A stretch of 64,000 bases of DNA from an uncultured Dehalococcoidia bacterium (GCA_913047625.1 CAJWUJ010000001.1:121863-185862), one strand, 5' to 3'; numbered from the stretch's first letter, positions 52,979-63,267 are shown. The notes: generated from the letters alone by a model not told the origin. Translations and numbers: made by a program.

Positions 52979-53704
52979 ATGAACCTGCAGCATGCCAAAA
53001 AAGTAAAGTTATTGGAAGCGATACTTGGCTTTGAATTTACAGATCATGCTGTTGCCATAGAGGCAATTACCCATTCTTCATATCTTAATGAGACTAGCCA
53101 GCTATCTTCAGAGCCCTATGAACGCTTGGAGTTTCTAGGTGACGCAGTTATTGACTTAATTGTTGCTACGGAGTTATTTGATAAATTCCCGGGAGTGAGA
53201 GAAGGAGTTCTAACTGAACTCAAGGCAGAAATAACACAAAACTCTAAACTTGCAGAAATTTCTGAAAGCTTAGGGATTACTAACTGTCTTCTGGTCGGAC
53301 GCAGTGTCCGTCAGACTTTGGATCGTAATAAGGTATCAACAATTATTTCATTCAAGAATTCTATATTGGCCAATGTATTAGAGGCTATTATTGGAGCAAT
53401 TTACATTGATCAAGGTTTTATGAAGACAAGAGAAATCATTCTCGCTTTATTGAATCCTTTACTTGATACCTTGGATCCCACAACGTTCAAACGAAGTGCC
53501 AAATCAACCTTGCAGGAAGTTTTGCAGAAAAATGGATCCCCATTACCTGTTTACGTGTTAATTAGTGATTTGAAAAGAGAAAGTGAAAAACGATTTACTG
53601 TTCAAGTTCTTTTGGATGACAGGGTTGCAGCAACTGGCTACGGATCTCGCAAGGCGTTAGCGGAAGAAAACGCTGCATTATCAGCTTTGCAGTCCATCAA
53701 GTAG
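52979..53704 (+). CDS. rnc: ribonuclease III
   Basis: RNase III cleaves double-stranded RNA, including rRNA precursors. The 241-residue protein has the signature YERLEFLGDAVIDLIVATELF with catalytic acids and VLEAIIGAIYIDQGF. The C-terminal double-stranded RNA-binding domain runs from KSTLQEVLQKNGSPLPVY to SRKALAEENAALSAL. The ATG at 52979 is 5 nt after the selenoprotein stop; an in-frame TTG at 52958 is possible. A palindrome (GTAGCAA-TTG-TTGCTAC, 53701-53717) covers its stop codon. Confidence 0.94.
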   Translation: MNLQHAKKVKLLEAILGFEFTDHAVAIEAITHSSYLNETSQLSSEPYERLEFLGDAVIDLIVATELFDKFPGVREGVLTELKAEITQNSKLAEISESLGITNCLLVGRSVRQTLDRNKVSTIISFKNSILANVLEAIIGAIYIDQGFMKTREIILALLNPLLDTLDPTTFKRSAKSTLQEVLQKNGSPLPVYVLISDLKRESEKRFTVQVLLDDRVAATGYGSRKALAEENAALSALQSIK

Positions 53705-53717
53705 CAATTGTTGCTAC
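53701..53717 (+). other. 17-nt palindrome at the end of rnc
   Basis: GTAGCAA and TTGCTAC flank a 3-nt loop and overlap the rnc stop. No T-run follows, so it is a weak terminator at best; a transcript-end stem is possible. Confidence 0.4.
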
Positions 53718-53818
53718 TCGTTAGCCTATTCAGTTGCTTGTGGACAATGACAAGATAGGTGAGAGTATTAAACAATTGAGCAAATGACTGGAAGCAGTGG
53801 ATTTGGTATTGTAGTGCC

Positions 53819-56218
53819 ATGTTCGTTCAAATTATCCTTTGGGTATTACTGCTGGCTGTATTCTGGTTGATCACCAGCTGTTTAGCACACAGGTATTTTC
53901 GTGGATTACCTGACGCAGGGTTTTGCTTTGCATTATCCCTTGGTTTGCTTTGCTATTTTGTTCCTTACTGGATTCTAGTGACGCTTCTACCTTTTCCTCA
54001 TCATGCGGTGACGATGCTGTCCTTAGGTGCTTTTTACGGCATCTTTTTCTTTATTTATCTAAAGCTAAATTTCAGCAACTTTATCAGATTCCTTAGTGAT
54101 TCCCGATATCTAGTTATCACTGCTGTTTCTATTTTTGCTGTCGTTTTTGCTATAGGTATATTTATAAGAGGTCATATTGGCTTTGTTTATCATACCGAAC
54201 AACCTATGGACTTAGCCTTTTTGAACGCACTTATAACAAGTATTAATTTCCCACCGCACGATCCGTGGATGACTGGACACTCTATAAATTATTACTATTT
54301 TGGTTATCTTATATTTGGATCACTTGGTAAGCTTCTCGCATTAGATGGTAGTGTTGTTTATAATCTTGCTTTGCCTACCGTTGCGGCTTTATCCGCGGTC
54401 GGCATTTTCGGGCTAACTTATAACTTAGTAAAACTCAGTAATATTACTGAGAAATTCGCTTATCCAGCTGGATTCTTTGCAGTACTTCTCCTTTTCGCGG
54501 GAAACCTGGAAGGTGTGTTGGAATATATGCAGGCTCAAGCTCTAGGTTCTAACGGGTTTTGGTCGTTTGTTGATGTAGGGGGATTAGCGTCTACTGATTC
54601 AACTGTTGGATTCTATCCAGAACGTCATTGGTGGTGGTTTCAAGCTAGCAGGATATTGCCAGGTGGCGAGATCAGCGAGTTTCCGTTTTTCAGCCTCGTA
54701 TTAGGGGATCTCCATCCCCATGTGATGTCGGTTCCGTTTTTTATCCTGGCTATCAGCTTGATTTTTAATTTGTATCATGGGCAAGTATTAGGTGTTTTCG
54801 GTAGACAGTGGTTCTTTAGTAACAGGTATAAATTATTGCTAGTATCTCTAGCTATCGGAGGATGTGGGTTTATCAACATTGCAGACATGCCTGTATTGGC
54901 TTTATTGTTTGGGCTTATTTTATTCATCCGCTTGCGTTCTATCGAAAAAGTAGATGTTATTTTGGCACTAGCTAAGAGTGCTATAACAACTGTAGCTATG
55001 ATCGCACTTGTCTTGGTGTGCTTTTCCCCTTTTTACTTCTCCTTCACATCCAATATTAACGGGATAGTTATAAACAACTTACCTTCTTCTCGAATAGTTC
55101 ATATATTTCTGATCTGGGGACTATTTATAGCAATAGGAATAATGTTTTTTATTGTATACATTACTAAAGAATATGGTCCGCGTTTATTGAGGTACCGTGA
55201 CAGTGCCGCTTATGACCTGAAGTCATTCTGGTCAACTATTTCGTTCCGGTATTACCTGATTCCATGGACTCACAAAAATTTTCCGCATCTGTTTTTCCCC
55301 CTTGCAGTGAGTTTCCTCTTTATTTCATTGGTGAATCTACTATTGTTTGGTGAATTCATCGGTTCAAAGGGAGGGACTTATATTCTGCTTTCAGGTGTGA
55401 TTGCTTGGTTGCTATTGTTGGCTCCGGCTCATTTCATCAATCCATTGAAACGCCCTTTTTTGTTCATTCTGATTCTTCTTTTGGTATCCACCGGTTTAAT
55501 TCTGATTCCGGAAGTTATTTATATCAACGATGTGTTTAGTTCAAGGATGAACACAGTTTTCAAGTTGTATTATCAGGCTTGGATTTTACTGAGTTGCGGA
55601 ATTGCTTACGCATTGGTTTATGTTATTTCGGCCATATTTCAAACAAATTCTGTTTTAAAAAATATCTATATTACTTCTCTAATACCAATAGTGCTTCTGA
55701 TTCTGCCAGTAGTTTATTATCCTTTAGCTGCGTCTTTAAGTCGGATAGAACACGAAAAGACTGTGGAATGGAATATATCTGCATTGGCTTCCACTATAGC
55801 TGATACCAATCATGACAAAGATGTAATTCACTATTTGCGAGAGGTGAGTCCCGAATCAACTATTGTCGAAGCTGTGGGGAATGATTACTCTTCATACGGC
55901 CGGATTGCATCTTTTACTGGCCTTTCTAGTATTATTGCTTGGCCTGGACACCAGCAACAATGGAATAGATCAGGTGATGAAATCACCAGAAGGATCATAG
56001 ATGTTGAAGCAATATATAAAGATCCTAGTGTCGCAAAAGTCAAACAACTAATTGACCGTTACGATTTTGATTTTATAGTCGTAGGTGATCGAGAATATAA
56101 ACAGTACGGTGAGATAAACTTGAATCGTTTTGAAGAGCTCGCTATTAATTGCAACCAAGAACATGATGATAAAGCATGTTATCGCAACGGAGCCACTGTG
56201 ATTTACCGTGTTGATTAA
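53819..56218 (+). CDS. DUF2298 (YYY-family) polytopic membrane protein
   Basis: This 799-residue protein has many transmembrane segments. It carries the family hallmark DPWMTGHSINYYYFGYLIFG near residue 150 and the ERHWWWFQASRILPGGEISEFPFFSLVLGDLHPHVM block, both typical of DUF2298 (Chlor_Arch_YYY) proteins. These are thought to be GT-C-like membrane glycosyltransferases. The C-terminal 130 residues form a soluble domain (EAVGNDYSSYGRIA). It overlaps the next gene by 11 nt, the arrangement seen with Agl23-like partners. Confidence 0.87.
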   Translation: MFVQIILWVLLLAVFWLITSCLAHRYFRGLPDAGFCFALSLGLLCYFVPYWILVTLLPFPHHAVTMLSLGAFYGIFFFIYLKLNFSNFIRFLSDSRYLVITAVSIFAVVFAIGIFIRGHIGFVYHTEQPMDLAFLNALITSINFPPHDPWMTGHSINYYYFGYLIFGSLGKLLALDGSVVYNLALPTVAALSAVGIFGLTYNLVKLSNITEKFAYPAGFFAVLLLFAGNLEGVLEYMQAQALGSNGFWSFVDVGGLASTDSTVGFYPERHWWWFQASRILPGGEISEFPFFSLVLGDLHPHVMSVPFFILAISLIFNLYHGQVLGVFGRQWFFSNRYKLLLVSLAIGGCGFINIADMPVLALLFGLILFIRLRSIEKVDVILALAKSAITTVAMIALVLVCFSPFYFSFTSNINGIVINNLPSSRIVHIFLIWGLFIAIGIMFFIVYITKEYGPRLLRYRDSAAYDLKSFWSTISFRYYLIPWTHKNFPHLFFPLAVSFLFISLVNLLLFGEFIGSKGGTYILLSGVIAWLLLLAPAHFINPLKRPFLFILILLLVSTGLILIPEVIYINDVFSSRMNTVFKLYYQAWILLSCGIAYALVYVISAIFQTNSVLKNIYITSLIPIVLLILPVVYYPLAASLSRIEHEKTVEWNISALASTIADTNHDKDVIHYLREVSPESTIVEAVGNDYSSYGRIASFTGLSSIIAWPGHQQQWNRSGDEITRRIIDVEAIYKDPSVAKVKQLIDRYDFDFIVVGDREYKQYGEINLNRFEELAINCNQEHDDKACYRNGATVIYRVD

Positions 56219-58262
56219 ATCTAAACGTAAGAAACCATGGATATTTATGACTGGGATTAGTTCTGATTTATCTCGCACAAAGATTGGATTGATAGTTTCA
56301 ATACTTATCCTGACTGCTTTTTGCCTTCGTATATGGGATATTGACATGCGCGTTTTACATCACGATGAAAGTTTACACGCATACTACAGTTGGGTGCTAT
56401 ACAAAGGTGACGGTTACGTACACAACCCTATGATGCACGGACCTTTTCAGTTTTTCTTAACTGCTAGTTTGTTTAAAACTATTGGAATTAGTGAAACTGT
56501 TCTCCGTTTAGCCCCGGCTCTATTTGGATCTCTTTTAGTCGGTTTACCGTGGCTGATACGCGACAAACTAGGAACTTGGGGGGCGGTCGCTTGTTCGTTC
56601 TTTTTACTGACGTCACCTAGTTTCTTGTATTTTAGTCGATTTGCAAGGAACGATGCCTACATGTGCTTGTGGCACCTTGCTTTGGTGATAGCTATATGGA
56701 GATATATTGATTCAGGTCTTCATCGTTACCTCTACGCTATTGGCGCATTGATGGGATTAGCATTTGCGACGAAAGAAACCACCTTCTTAACTGTAGGGAT
56801 ATTTGCTTGTTACTTGATCGTAGTTTCCAGAAGAGAAATTCTAGCAGTACTGATGGCAAAAAAAAGCCTAAATACTATTTCCAGGCACTGTTCAATTTTA
56901 TTAATAATGGGAACTTTAACCTTACCTCAACTTGGTGCCACAGTTGGATTACTTCAAGGTTATATACCCTTGATCTTGGTTAATAGTGAACCGACTTCTG
57001 GAGCAATAGGAATGCCAGCTGGGTCAGAACTATTATCCCAGGGAATAATCTCTAACCAAGTTCTTGTCGCTATAGGTATAGTTGGGTTCCTTTCTTTGCT
57101 GGCTATAGTATTTGGCACAGCATGGAATAAAACCGTGTGGTGGAGGATAGTGGCGATCTTTGCAGGAATCTGGCTATTTCTTTTCACAGGAGCTTTCACT
57201 AATGTTTTCGAAGGAATAGGTACTGGTATATGGCAATCATTAGGTTATTGGCTAGTCCAGCATGATGTAGCAAGAGGGGATCAACCATGGTTTTACTACT
57301 TGATGTTGCTGCTGACTTATGAATTTCACATTCTTGTACCCCTCATGATTAGTGTTCCGTATTTATTGAAATACAGAAGCCCTTTTAGTAATTTTTTGTT
57401 ATTTTGGCTTGGGGGCAGTGTCCTTTTCTATTTCATAGCCGGTGAAAAAATGCCCTGGCTTGTTATAAATATGGGATTGCCTTCTGTGATGGTTCTTGGT
57501 GTCTTCATTAATCATTTAGTTGTTAATGCAAACTTTAGTCGAATTTCCTCTTTGACTCATATAGGGTGGTTTCTTGTAACAGTATGTTCTCTATCTGGCG
57601 CATTATTAATGTTTGCACAAGGGAATATTGTGATTATGTTTTTTTTGATTCCACTGCCGATAGCGATTACTATTTGGTATTGTCAGCGTAACAACAGTTA
57701 TTGTGTTAGGAATATCGCCTTAGTATCCTTTGTGTTATTGGGTTTGATTTCGTCAATGGTCAGCCTGAGAACAAATTATGTACAAGCAAATGATCCCTCT
57801 GAGCTAATAGCGTATACTCAATCATCAGCAGATCTTAAGCTTGTATTGGATAAAACTGAAGAAATGGCAGGTCTTCAAGGAGTGCCTCGCGAGAGTATTG
57901 ATATTTTTGTAGATACAACAGATGGATATGCGTGGCCGTGGGTTTGGTATTTCCGGGATTTCACCAGCGTTGTCTATGGTGATTCTAATGGTATTGCTAA
58001 GTCTGTACTAGATAGAGATGCAATTATGTTAATTAATGCGAAAAATACCAAGATCGTTGATGATGCGTTATTAAATACACAAGATTATGAGTGGTTTGAT
58101 TACCAACATCGAGAATGGCATCCAGAATCATACAGGGATTTCAACACAAAGGTTCTTATGGATACAAAATCATGGGGAAATGCATTTGACTATTTACTAT
58201 TTAGAGAGCTAGACAGTTCTACAGGATCAGCTAAAGCAAGGATGTATTTCCGTGGTGAGTAA
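56208..58262 (+). CDS. Agl23-like / TIGR03663 membrane glycosyltransferase-like protein
   Basis: This 684-residue protein has about a dozen transmembrane helices and the GT-C pattern RVLHHDESLHAYYSWVLYKG, MMHGPFQFFLTASLF, FSRFARNDAY and FATKETTFLTVG. These match the TIGR03663 family (annotated 'flippase activity-associated Agl23'). A lipid-linked-sugar glycosyltransferase role is inferred. Starts at GTG 56208 or TTG 56211 (overlapping DUF2298) or ATG 56247 are all possible. The C-terminus is a soluble domain. Confidence 0.85.
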   Translation: MLIKSKRKKPWIFMTGISSDLSRTKIGLIVSILILTAFCLRIWDIDMRVLHHDESLHAYYSWVLYKGDGYVHNPMMHGPFQFFLTASLFKTIGISETVLRLAPALFGSLLVGLPWLIRDKLGTWGAVACSFFLLTSPSFLYFSRFARNDAYMCLWHLALVIAIWRYIDSGLHRYLYAIGALMGLAFATKETTFLTVGIFACYLIVVSRREILAVLMAKKSLNTISRHCSILLIMGTLTLPQLGATVGLLQGYIPLILVNSEPTSGAIGMPAGSELLSQGIISNQVLVAIGIVGFLSLLAIVFGTAWNKTVWWRIVAIFAGIWLFLFTGAFTNVFEGIGTGIWQSLGYWLVQHDVARGDQPWFYYLMLLLTYEFHILVPLMISVPYLLKYRSPFSNFLLFWLGGSVLFYFIAGEKMPWLVINMGLPSVMVLGVFINHLVVNANFSRISSLTHIGWFLVTVCSLSGALLMFAQGNIVIMFFLIPLPIAITIWYCQRNNSYCVRNIALVSFVLLGLISSMVSLRTNYVQANDPSELIAYTQSSADLKLVLDKTEEMAGLQGVPRESIDIFVDTTDGYAWPWVWYFRDFTSVVYGDSNGIAKSVLDRDAIMLINAKNTKIVDDALLNTQDYEWFDYQHREWHPESYRDFNTKVLMDTKSWGNAFDYLLFRELDSSTGSAKARMYFRGE

Positions 58263-58323
58263 GATACTATTGGCAACAAATCATTATATATTTCTGTTTT
58301 CTTATTGCGTGTACTAAAACCTT

Positions 58324-59370
58324 ATGTTTGATCACAAGTTGACCAAGATATCCTTAAGTGTCTCTTTGGGGGCCGTCTTCTTGTTATTATTCGTTTTCCA
58401 GTTGGATCTAACGGCTGTCTTGGAAAATTTACAAGGTATGCAGTACCAATTTCTAGCCCCAGCTTTGGTGTTTTATTTTTTAGCATTTGCTATCAGAGTA
58501 TACAGATGGCAAATAATTCTTAAGCCAGTAGCTTTTCTGTCAATTGGCCAGTTAGCATCCCCTCTTGCCGTTGGATATATGGCTAACAATCTTTTGCCGG
58601 TTCGTATGGGGGAAATCATCAGATCATATTATTTAGCAAGGAAGACTTCATTGAGCGGTATATCTGTTTTGGGCACATTAATTGTAGAACGAACTTTTGA
58701 TGGACTTACACTTGCTTGTTTATTTATGTTGAGTGCTTTAGCTGTACCGTATACGGTTGAAATCAATCTTTTCGGAGGTGTGCGAAGCCTTTCTGCTTGG
58801 CTGCTTTCCTTAGTCTGTTCAATTCCTTTTGTAATTGCTTTTGTAGCAATTTTCGGTAGTGCATATTCACCTAGACTTCGACATAAAATGCAAACATGGA
58901 TAAAGTCAGTGTTGCCTAGGTTTATTAGTTCTAAGCTGGGACAGGTTTTTGATCGTTTAATTGTTGGTATGATATCCGTTCTGAAACTAAGAACTGTGTC
59001 ATTCTTATCAATTGCTTCACTGGTGGTATGGATCACGGAATCAGGTGTTTATTATTGGTTAATGAGAAGTTTCCGATTAGAAGATAGTTTTGACAACCTT
59101 ACTGTTATGCTTTTGGCATGCGTGGCTGTTACTGCTATTTCAAACTTGGCGACAGCGTTGCCATCATCACAGGGCGGAATAGGCCCCTTCGAATTTTTTG
59201 CAACCTTGACATTATTGGCTTTTAATGTGGAGGTTAATTTGGCTGGAACATATGTTATGGTGCTTCATCTTGTGTTATTAGCTCCAATAACTGTACTAGG
59301 ACTGCTGGTGTTGTGGTTTGACAGTATTTCTTTATTTAGGCTTAATGAATTACATAATAGAAAACTTTAA
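58324..59370 (+). CDS. lysylphosphatidylglycerol synthase-like / UPF0104 flippase-type membrane protein
   Basis: This 348-residue membrane protein has about eight helices. It has RVYRWQIILKP, YMANNLLPVRMGEIIRSYYLARKT, VERTFDGLTL and the LPSSQGGIGPFEFFATLTLL signature, typical of the UPF0104/LPG-synthase transmembrane domain (YbhN, AglD-like). These proteins act in lipid or lipid-linked glycan handling. It follows the Agl23-like gene by 61 nt. Confidence 0.87.
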   Translation: MFDHKLTKISLSVSLGAVFLLLFVFQLDLTAVLENLQGMQYQFLAPALVFYFLAFAIRVYRWQIILKPVAFLSIGQLASPLAVGYMANNLLPVRMGEIIRSYYLARKTSLSGISVLGTLIVERTFDGLTLACLFMLSALAVPYTVEINLFGGVRSLSAWLLSLVCSIPFVIAFVAIFGSAYSPRLRHKMQTWIKSVLPRFISSKLGQVFDRLIVGMISVLKLRTVSFLSIASLVVWITESGVYYWLMRSFRLEDSFDNLTVMLLACVAVTAISNLATALPSSQGGIGPFEFFATLTLLAFNVEVNLAGTYVMVLHLVLLAPITVLGLLVLWFDSISLFRLNELHNRKL

Positions 59371-59383
59371 GGGAGTTCCTTAA

Positions 59384-60712
59384 ATGAGTCGTTTGAATAT
59401 AGGGATTATTGGTGCAGGAGCGCTGGGACTGGCTGCAGGTTTTTATCTAACTCGTTCAGGTAATCGAGTGACTATATGCGAGGCAGCACCGTTCTTGGGG
59501 GGACAGGCTTCAACTTTTCTAATAGGAGGAACTCCTATAGAAAGAGGCTATCACCATCTTTTTAAGAGTGACATATATATGCGTCAACTATTGGATGAGT
59601 TGGGATTAGCTCAGCAGTTGAAATGGATTGAATCTAAAGTTGGCATATATGCAGATGGAAGAATCTGGAATTTCTCAACACCATTTGATCTTTTGGCCTT
59701 CAAACCATTATCTCTTTTGAATAGGATTCGGTTAGGTATTGTGGTTAAGTATTTACAGCATGCAAGGGGGAAAGACCCTTTTGAATCCATCACCGCTTCT
59801 AACTGGATACAAAAGTACGCTGGCTCACAGGCACATGACTTAGTTATAGGACCACTGCTGAAAGGTAAGTTCGGGAAATATGCAAATGAAATCAGTATGG
59901 CATGGTTATGGAATAAATTCGCTTTGAGGACCACATCCCGTGATAAAACAGGGTATAAAGAATTGCTTGGTTATCCTATGGGTAGTTTCGGGCAAATATT
60001 TACGAAAGTGTCAGAACAGATCCAAGAAGCTGGAGGAGAAGTAAGATTATCAACACCGGTACAAGAAATCACAGTTAGTGACGGTCGAGCATCAGGATTA
60101 CGGGTAAAAAACAAGGATGGCGCGGATTGTTTCTTAGAATTTGATGCAATTATTGCAACAGTCCCTTCCTATTTAATGCCGAAGTTAGTCCCGGCTCTTG
60201 ATAAGCATTATTCGACCTTTTTGACCAAAGTCGATTACCTTGCAGCCGTGCTTCTGATTCTTGTTCTTGATCGCCCGCTCACTTCCTATTACTGGATAAA
60301 CGTTGCTGATAGAAGTATGCCATTTCTAGGGATTGTGGAACACACTAACTTTATACCGCCTGAGCAGTATGAAGGAAACCATATAGTGTATATAACTAAC
60401 TATTTAGACGTTGATAGTGATCTCTACACTATGGACAAGGAATCTCTCCTGGAAACGTATAAGCCTTTCTTGCATAAGTTTAATCCTGACTTTGATCTAT
60501 CGTGGGTTCGCTCTGTTCACCATCATAAAATCAATGCTGCACAGCCAATTATTACAACTAACTACAGTGATAAAATTCCTGGTTTCAAGACACCAATCAA
60601 CGACCTTTTTCTGGCTAATACCACTCAGATTTATCCCGAAGACAGAGGTACCAACTACAGTGTCAGACTTGGTAAGGATCTTGCCACTCTAATTTCCAGG
60701 AAATATAACTAA
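59384..60712 (+). CDS. FAD-dependent oxidoreductase (amine oxidase/desaturase-like)
   Basis: This 442-residue flavoprotein has the Rossmann motif IGIIGAGALGLAAGFYLTRSG and the second FAD contact EAAPFLGGQASTF. GTPIERGYHHLFKSD and a C-terminal FLANTTQIYPEDRGTNYSVRLG complete the fold. It belongs to the protoporphyrinogen oxidase/phytoene desaturase-like group; the substrate is unknown. Its placement 13 nt after the flippase-type gene suggests a glycolipid or isoprenoid substrate. GGGAG precedes the ATG. Confidence 0.83.
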   Translation: MSRLNIGIIGAGALGLAAGFYLTRSGNRVTICEAAPFLGGQASTFLIGGTPIERGYHHLFKSDIYMRQLLDELGLAQQLKWIESKVGIYADGRIWNFSTPFDLLAFKPLSLLNRIRLGIVVKYLQHARGKDPFESITASNWIQKYAGSQAHDLVIGPLLKGKFGKYANEISMAWLWNKFALRTTSRDKTGYKELLGYPMGSFGQIFTKVSEQIQEAGGEVRLSTPVQEITVSDGRASGLRVKNKDGADCFLEFDAIIATVPSYLMPKLVPALDKHYSTFLTKVDYLAAVLLILVLDRPLTSYYWINVADRSMPFLGIVEHTNFIPPEQYEGNHIVYITNYLDVDSDLYTMDKESLLETYKPFLHKFNPDFDLSWVRSVHHHKINAAQPIITTNYSDKIPGFKTPINDLFLANTTQIYPEDRGTNYSVRLGKDLATLISRKYN

Positions 60713-60804
60713 ATCACTGTCCAATTACACACATTTAGCTATTCTAATCCAATAAGGAGGGTCAGTTCCAGGAAATTAGTGTTCAGAAATAACTAGAATA
60801 TCTC

Positions 60805-60834
60805 TTGAAGATTTCTAGGACGCTGTGCTATTAT
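60805..60834 (+). promoter_or_regulatory. promoter for nuoEFG
   Basis: TTGAAG (60805-60810), an 18-nt spacer and TATTAT (60829-60834, five of six) lie about 30 nt before the nuoE ATG. Confidence 0.55.
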
Positions 60835-60866
60835 TTTCCTAGACTAAACCTGCGTAAGCGAATGCA

Positions 60867-61361
60867 ATGACTATCGAAGGCCAAGCTATTCGATCCAAAG
60901 CTAAAACTGCTCTCAGTAACCAGTCTTTTAAGACTGTCACAGTCTTGTCGTCTTTATTAGCCGTGCATGACTCCTTGGGATATCTGCCTGCTGAAGCTAT
61001 AGATGAGGTTGCAAAATATACTAAGACCACAGCTAATGACGTTTGGGCAGTCGCCTCTTTCTATACGAATTTTAGGTTTACCGATCCTCCTCCAGACACT
61101 GTAGAACTGTGCTGGGGGCCCTCATGTCACATTAGGGGAGCGATGCCCATGTTGCAAAAGGTATTTGAGCACTTTGGATTGGAACAGGAAGGAGATAGTC
61201 CCGACAAGAAGGTCCAGGTAAGACTTAACACCTGTTTGGGAGCTTGCAGTCAGGCACCTGTGATTAGTGTGAATCACCGTCTTGTGGGTAACCTAGATCC
61301 TGACGATGCTTGTTCGACAATTGACGGTTTGTTGCAGAAGCACAATCGCGGAAAACATTAA
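60867..61361 (+). CDS. nuoE: NADH-quinone oxidoreductase subunit E
   Basis: NuoE is the thioredoxin-like [2Fe-2S] subunit of the NADH-oxidising module. The 164-residue protein has ASFYTNFRFTDP, CWGPSCHIRGA (Cys-x4-Cys) and TCLGACSQAPVISVN (Cys-x3-Cys), the full cluster set. nuoF starts 54 nt on. It is about 51 kb away from the main nuo cluster within this window. Confidence 0.93.
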   Translation: MTIEGQAIRSKAKTALSNQSFKTVTVLSSLLAVHDSLGYLPAEAIDEVAKYTKTTANDVWAVASFYTNFRFTDPPPDTVELCWGPSCHIRGAMPMLQKVFEHFGLEQEGDSPDKKVQVRLNTCLGACSQAPVISVNHRLVGNLDPDDACSTIDGLLQKHNRGKH

Positions 61362-61415
61362 AAAATGAACGTTATCTATGTAATTCTGAAGATCTTTAGA
61401 TAGAGTAGGAGTAAA

Positions 61416-63209
61416 TTGAGTAAGGACTATAAAGAGCTAACTGCTAAAGCCGTACAACACCTAGCGTCTCTTGAGGCAGTTGCATGGTTGCGTGTAGGTA
61501 CTGCTATTTGCGGTCAGGCCGCTGGAGCAACTAATTTACTGCAGGCTATTCCCTCTCTTGCTGAGAAAAGAAATCTCCCGTTTGTACTGTCTGAGGTAGG
61601 GTGTATGGGCTTGTGTTATGCGGAGCCTATACTTGATATTCAAACCCCCGACGGTGACAGGATTTTATACAAAAACGTCGATCCTGCATTAGCTGAAAAA
61701 ATCTTAGACTCTTTAGCCAAAGGGAAAACCCATAAAGACAATTTATTGGGTGCAGTCACATGCAAAGATAAAGCTATTCCTCTGCTGAAGAACATACCGA
61801 TGATGAAGCAGCAGACCCGGGTTGCCTTAAGAAACGCTGGGCATATTGATCCTATCGATATTTTCCAGTATGTAGCAAGTGGTGGATTTAAAGGTCTGTC
61901 CAAGGCATTAAATACAATGTCAGCCAGTGAAGTTATAGAAGAAGTGACAAAATCCGGCTTAAGAGGTCGAGGAGGGGCCGCGTTTCCGACAGCGACAAAA
62001 TGGAGTTTCTTGGCTCGTTCCGATAAAAAAACCAAATATATTTTATGTAATTGCGAGGAAGGAGATCCAGGAGCCTTTAATGATAAGGGGATATTAGAAA
62101 GCGATCCTTTCACTTTGATTGAGGGAATGATAATCGCAGGCTATGCTACGGGATCCTCTAACGGAGTGATCTTTATCAGGCATGGTCATGCTGGTCCTAT
62201 AGAAAGAACCGAAAAAGCTCTTGAAGCTTGTTACGAACAAGGTATCCTTGGCTCAAATATACTTGGGACTGATTTTTCGTATGACATAGAAGTATCACTA
62301 ACGGGTGAGTCATACGTAGCAGGAGAAGAAACAGCCCTAATGGAGGCTGTCGAAGGCAAAAGGGCAATGCCGAGATTTAGGCCTCCATTCCCCGCACAAG
62401 CCGGGCTATGGCAGCAGCCAAGTAATATTAATAATGTTAAGACATTGGCCTATGTTCCTGAGATTGTGGCAAAAGGAGGGGACTGGTTTGCTGGAATTGG
62501 GACAGAAAAGAGCAAAGGAACAGCAATTATTTGTTTATCCGGCGACATAGAAAGACCTGGGATGATAGAGGTTCCGTTTGGACTTACAATACGTGATGTG
62601 ATTGAAAAAATAGGAGGTGGGGCAAGAAACTCCAAGTCTATTAAGCTTTTACAGACAGGGGGTCCTTTAGGAGGAGTCCTTTCTGGTGATCAGCTTGATA
62701 TTGTTCTAGATTTTGATGCAATGGCTACTGCTGGTGCTATATTGGGTTCCGGGGGAATAATAATAGCTGATGAAGATACCTGTTCTGTCCACTTAACACG
62801 TAATTTGATAGCCTTTTGTCAGTATGAATCATGTGGTAAATGTTTTCCATGCCGCCTTGGAATGTCTCACTTGTTAGAAGTAATAGAGAGAATCACCCTT
62901 TTAAATGGCCTTGAATCAGATAAGGCTTTAATGGAGAGGATAGGAACTAGCATGCAGGCTGGGTCCCTTTGTGGTCATGGCCAGCTAGGTTTTAATCCGG
63001 TAAGTTCAGCGTTAAAATACTTCAAGGACGAATTTGATCAGCACTTAGAAGAACATGTGTGTCAAACTAATCAATGTTCAGGACCCTTCATTGGTCCGGA
63101 AAAAACTAGAAGATGGGCCCATCACACCGGTAGTTCACCTACAGCAGAGGTTAGTGATCGCTTTTCTTCATCGCAGATTCAAAAACAGTGGATTAGTGTT
63201 CTAAAATAG
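61416..63209 (+). CDS. nuoF: NADH-quinone oxidoreductase subunit F with N-terminal thioredoxin-like domain
   Basis: NuoF binds NADH, FMN and a [4Fe-4S] cluster. The first ~100 residues form an extra thioredoxin-like domain with TAICGQAAGA and EVGCMGLCYAEP. The NuoF core follows: LRGRGGAAFPTATKW (FMN), CNCEEGDPGAFNDK, GEETALMEAVEGKR and the cluster motif ESCGKCFPCRLGMSHL. The start is TTG 61416 with AGGAG 6 nt away. At 597 aa it resembles HndC/HoxF-like forms, but lacks the C-terminal ferredoxin domain of HndC. Confidence 0.92.
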   Translation: MSKDYKELTAKAVQHLASLEAVAWLRVGTAICGQAAGATNLLQAIPSLAEKRNLPFVLSEVGCMGLCYAEPILDIQTPDGDRILYKNVDPALAEKILDSLAKGKTHKDNLLGAVTCKDKAIPLLKNIPMMKQQTRVALRNAGHIDPIDIFQYVASGGFKGLSKALNTMSASEVIEEVTKSGLRGRGGAAFPTATKWSFLARSDKKTKYILCNCEEGDPGAFNDKGILESDPFTLIEGMIIAGYATGSSNGVIFIRHGHAGPIERTEKALEACYEQGILGSNILGTDFSYDIEVSLTGESYVAGEETALMEAVEGKRAMPRFRPPFPAQAGLWQQPSNINNVKTLAYVPEIVAKGGDWFAGIGTEKSKGTAIICLSGDIERPGMIEVPFGLTIRDVIEKIGGGARNSKSIKLLQTGGPLGGVLSGDQLDIVLDFDAMATAGAILGSGGIIIADEDTCSVHLTRNLIAFCQYESCGKCFPCRLGMSHLLEVIERITLLNGLESDKALMERIGTSMQAGSLCGHGQLGFNPVSSALKYFKDEFDQHLEEHVCQTNQCSGPFIGPEKTRRWAHHTGSSPTAEVSDRFSSSQIQKQWISVLK

Positions 63210-63267
63210 TAAACAGTAAAGCTTAATGTGATTAGGTAGTAAATTTAGTAATACTAGTGGGAGCAAA

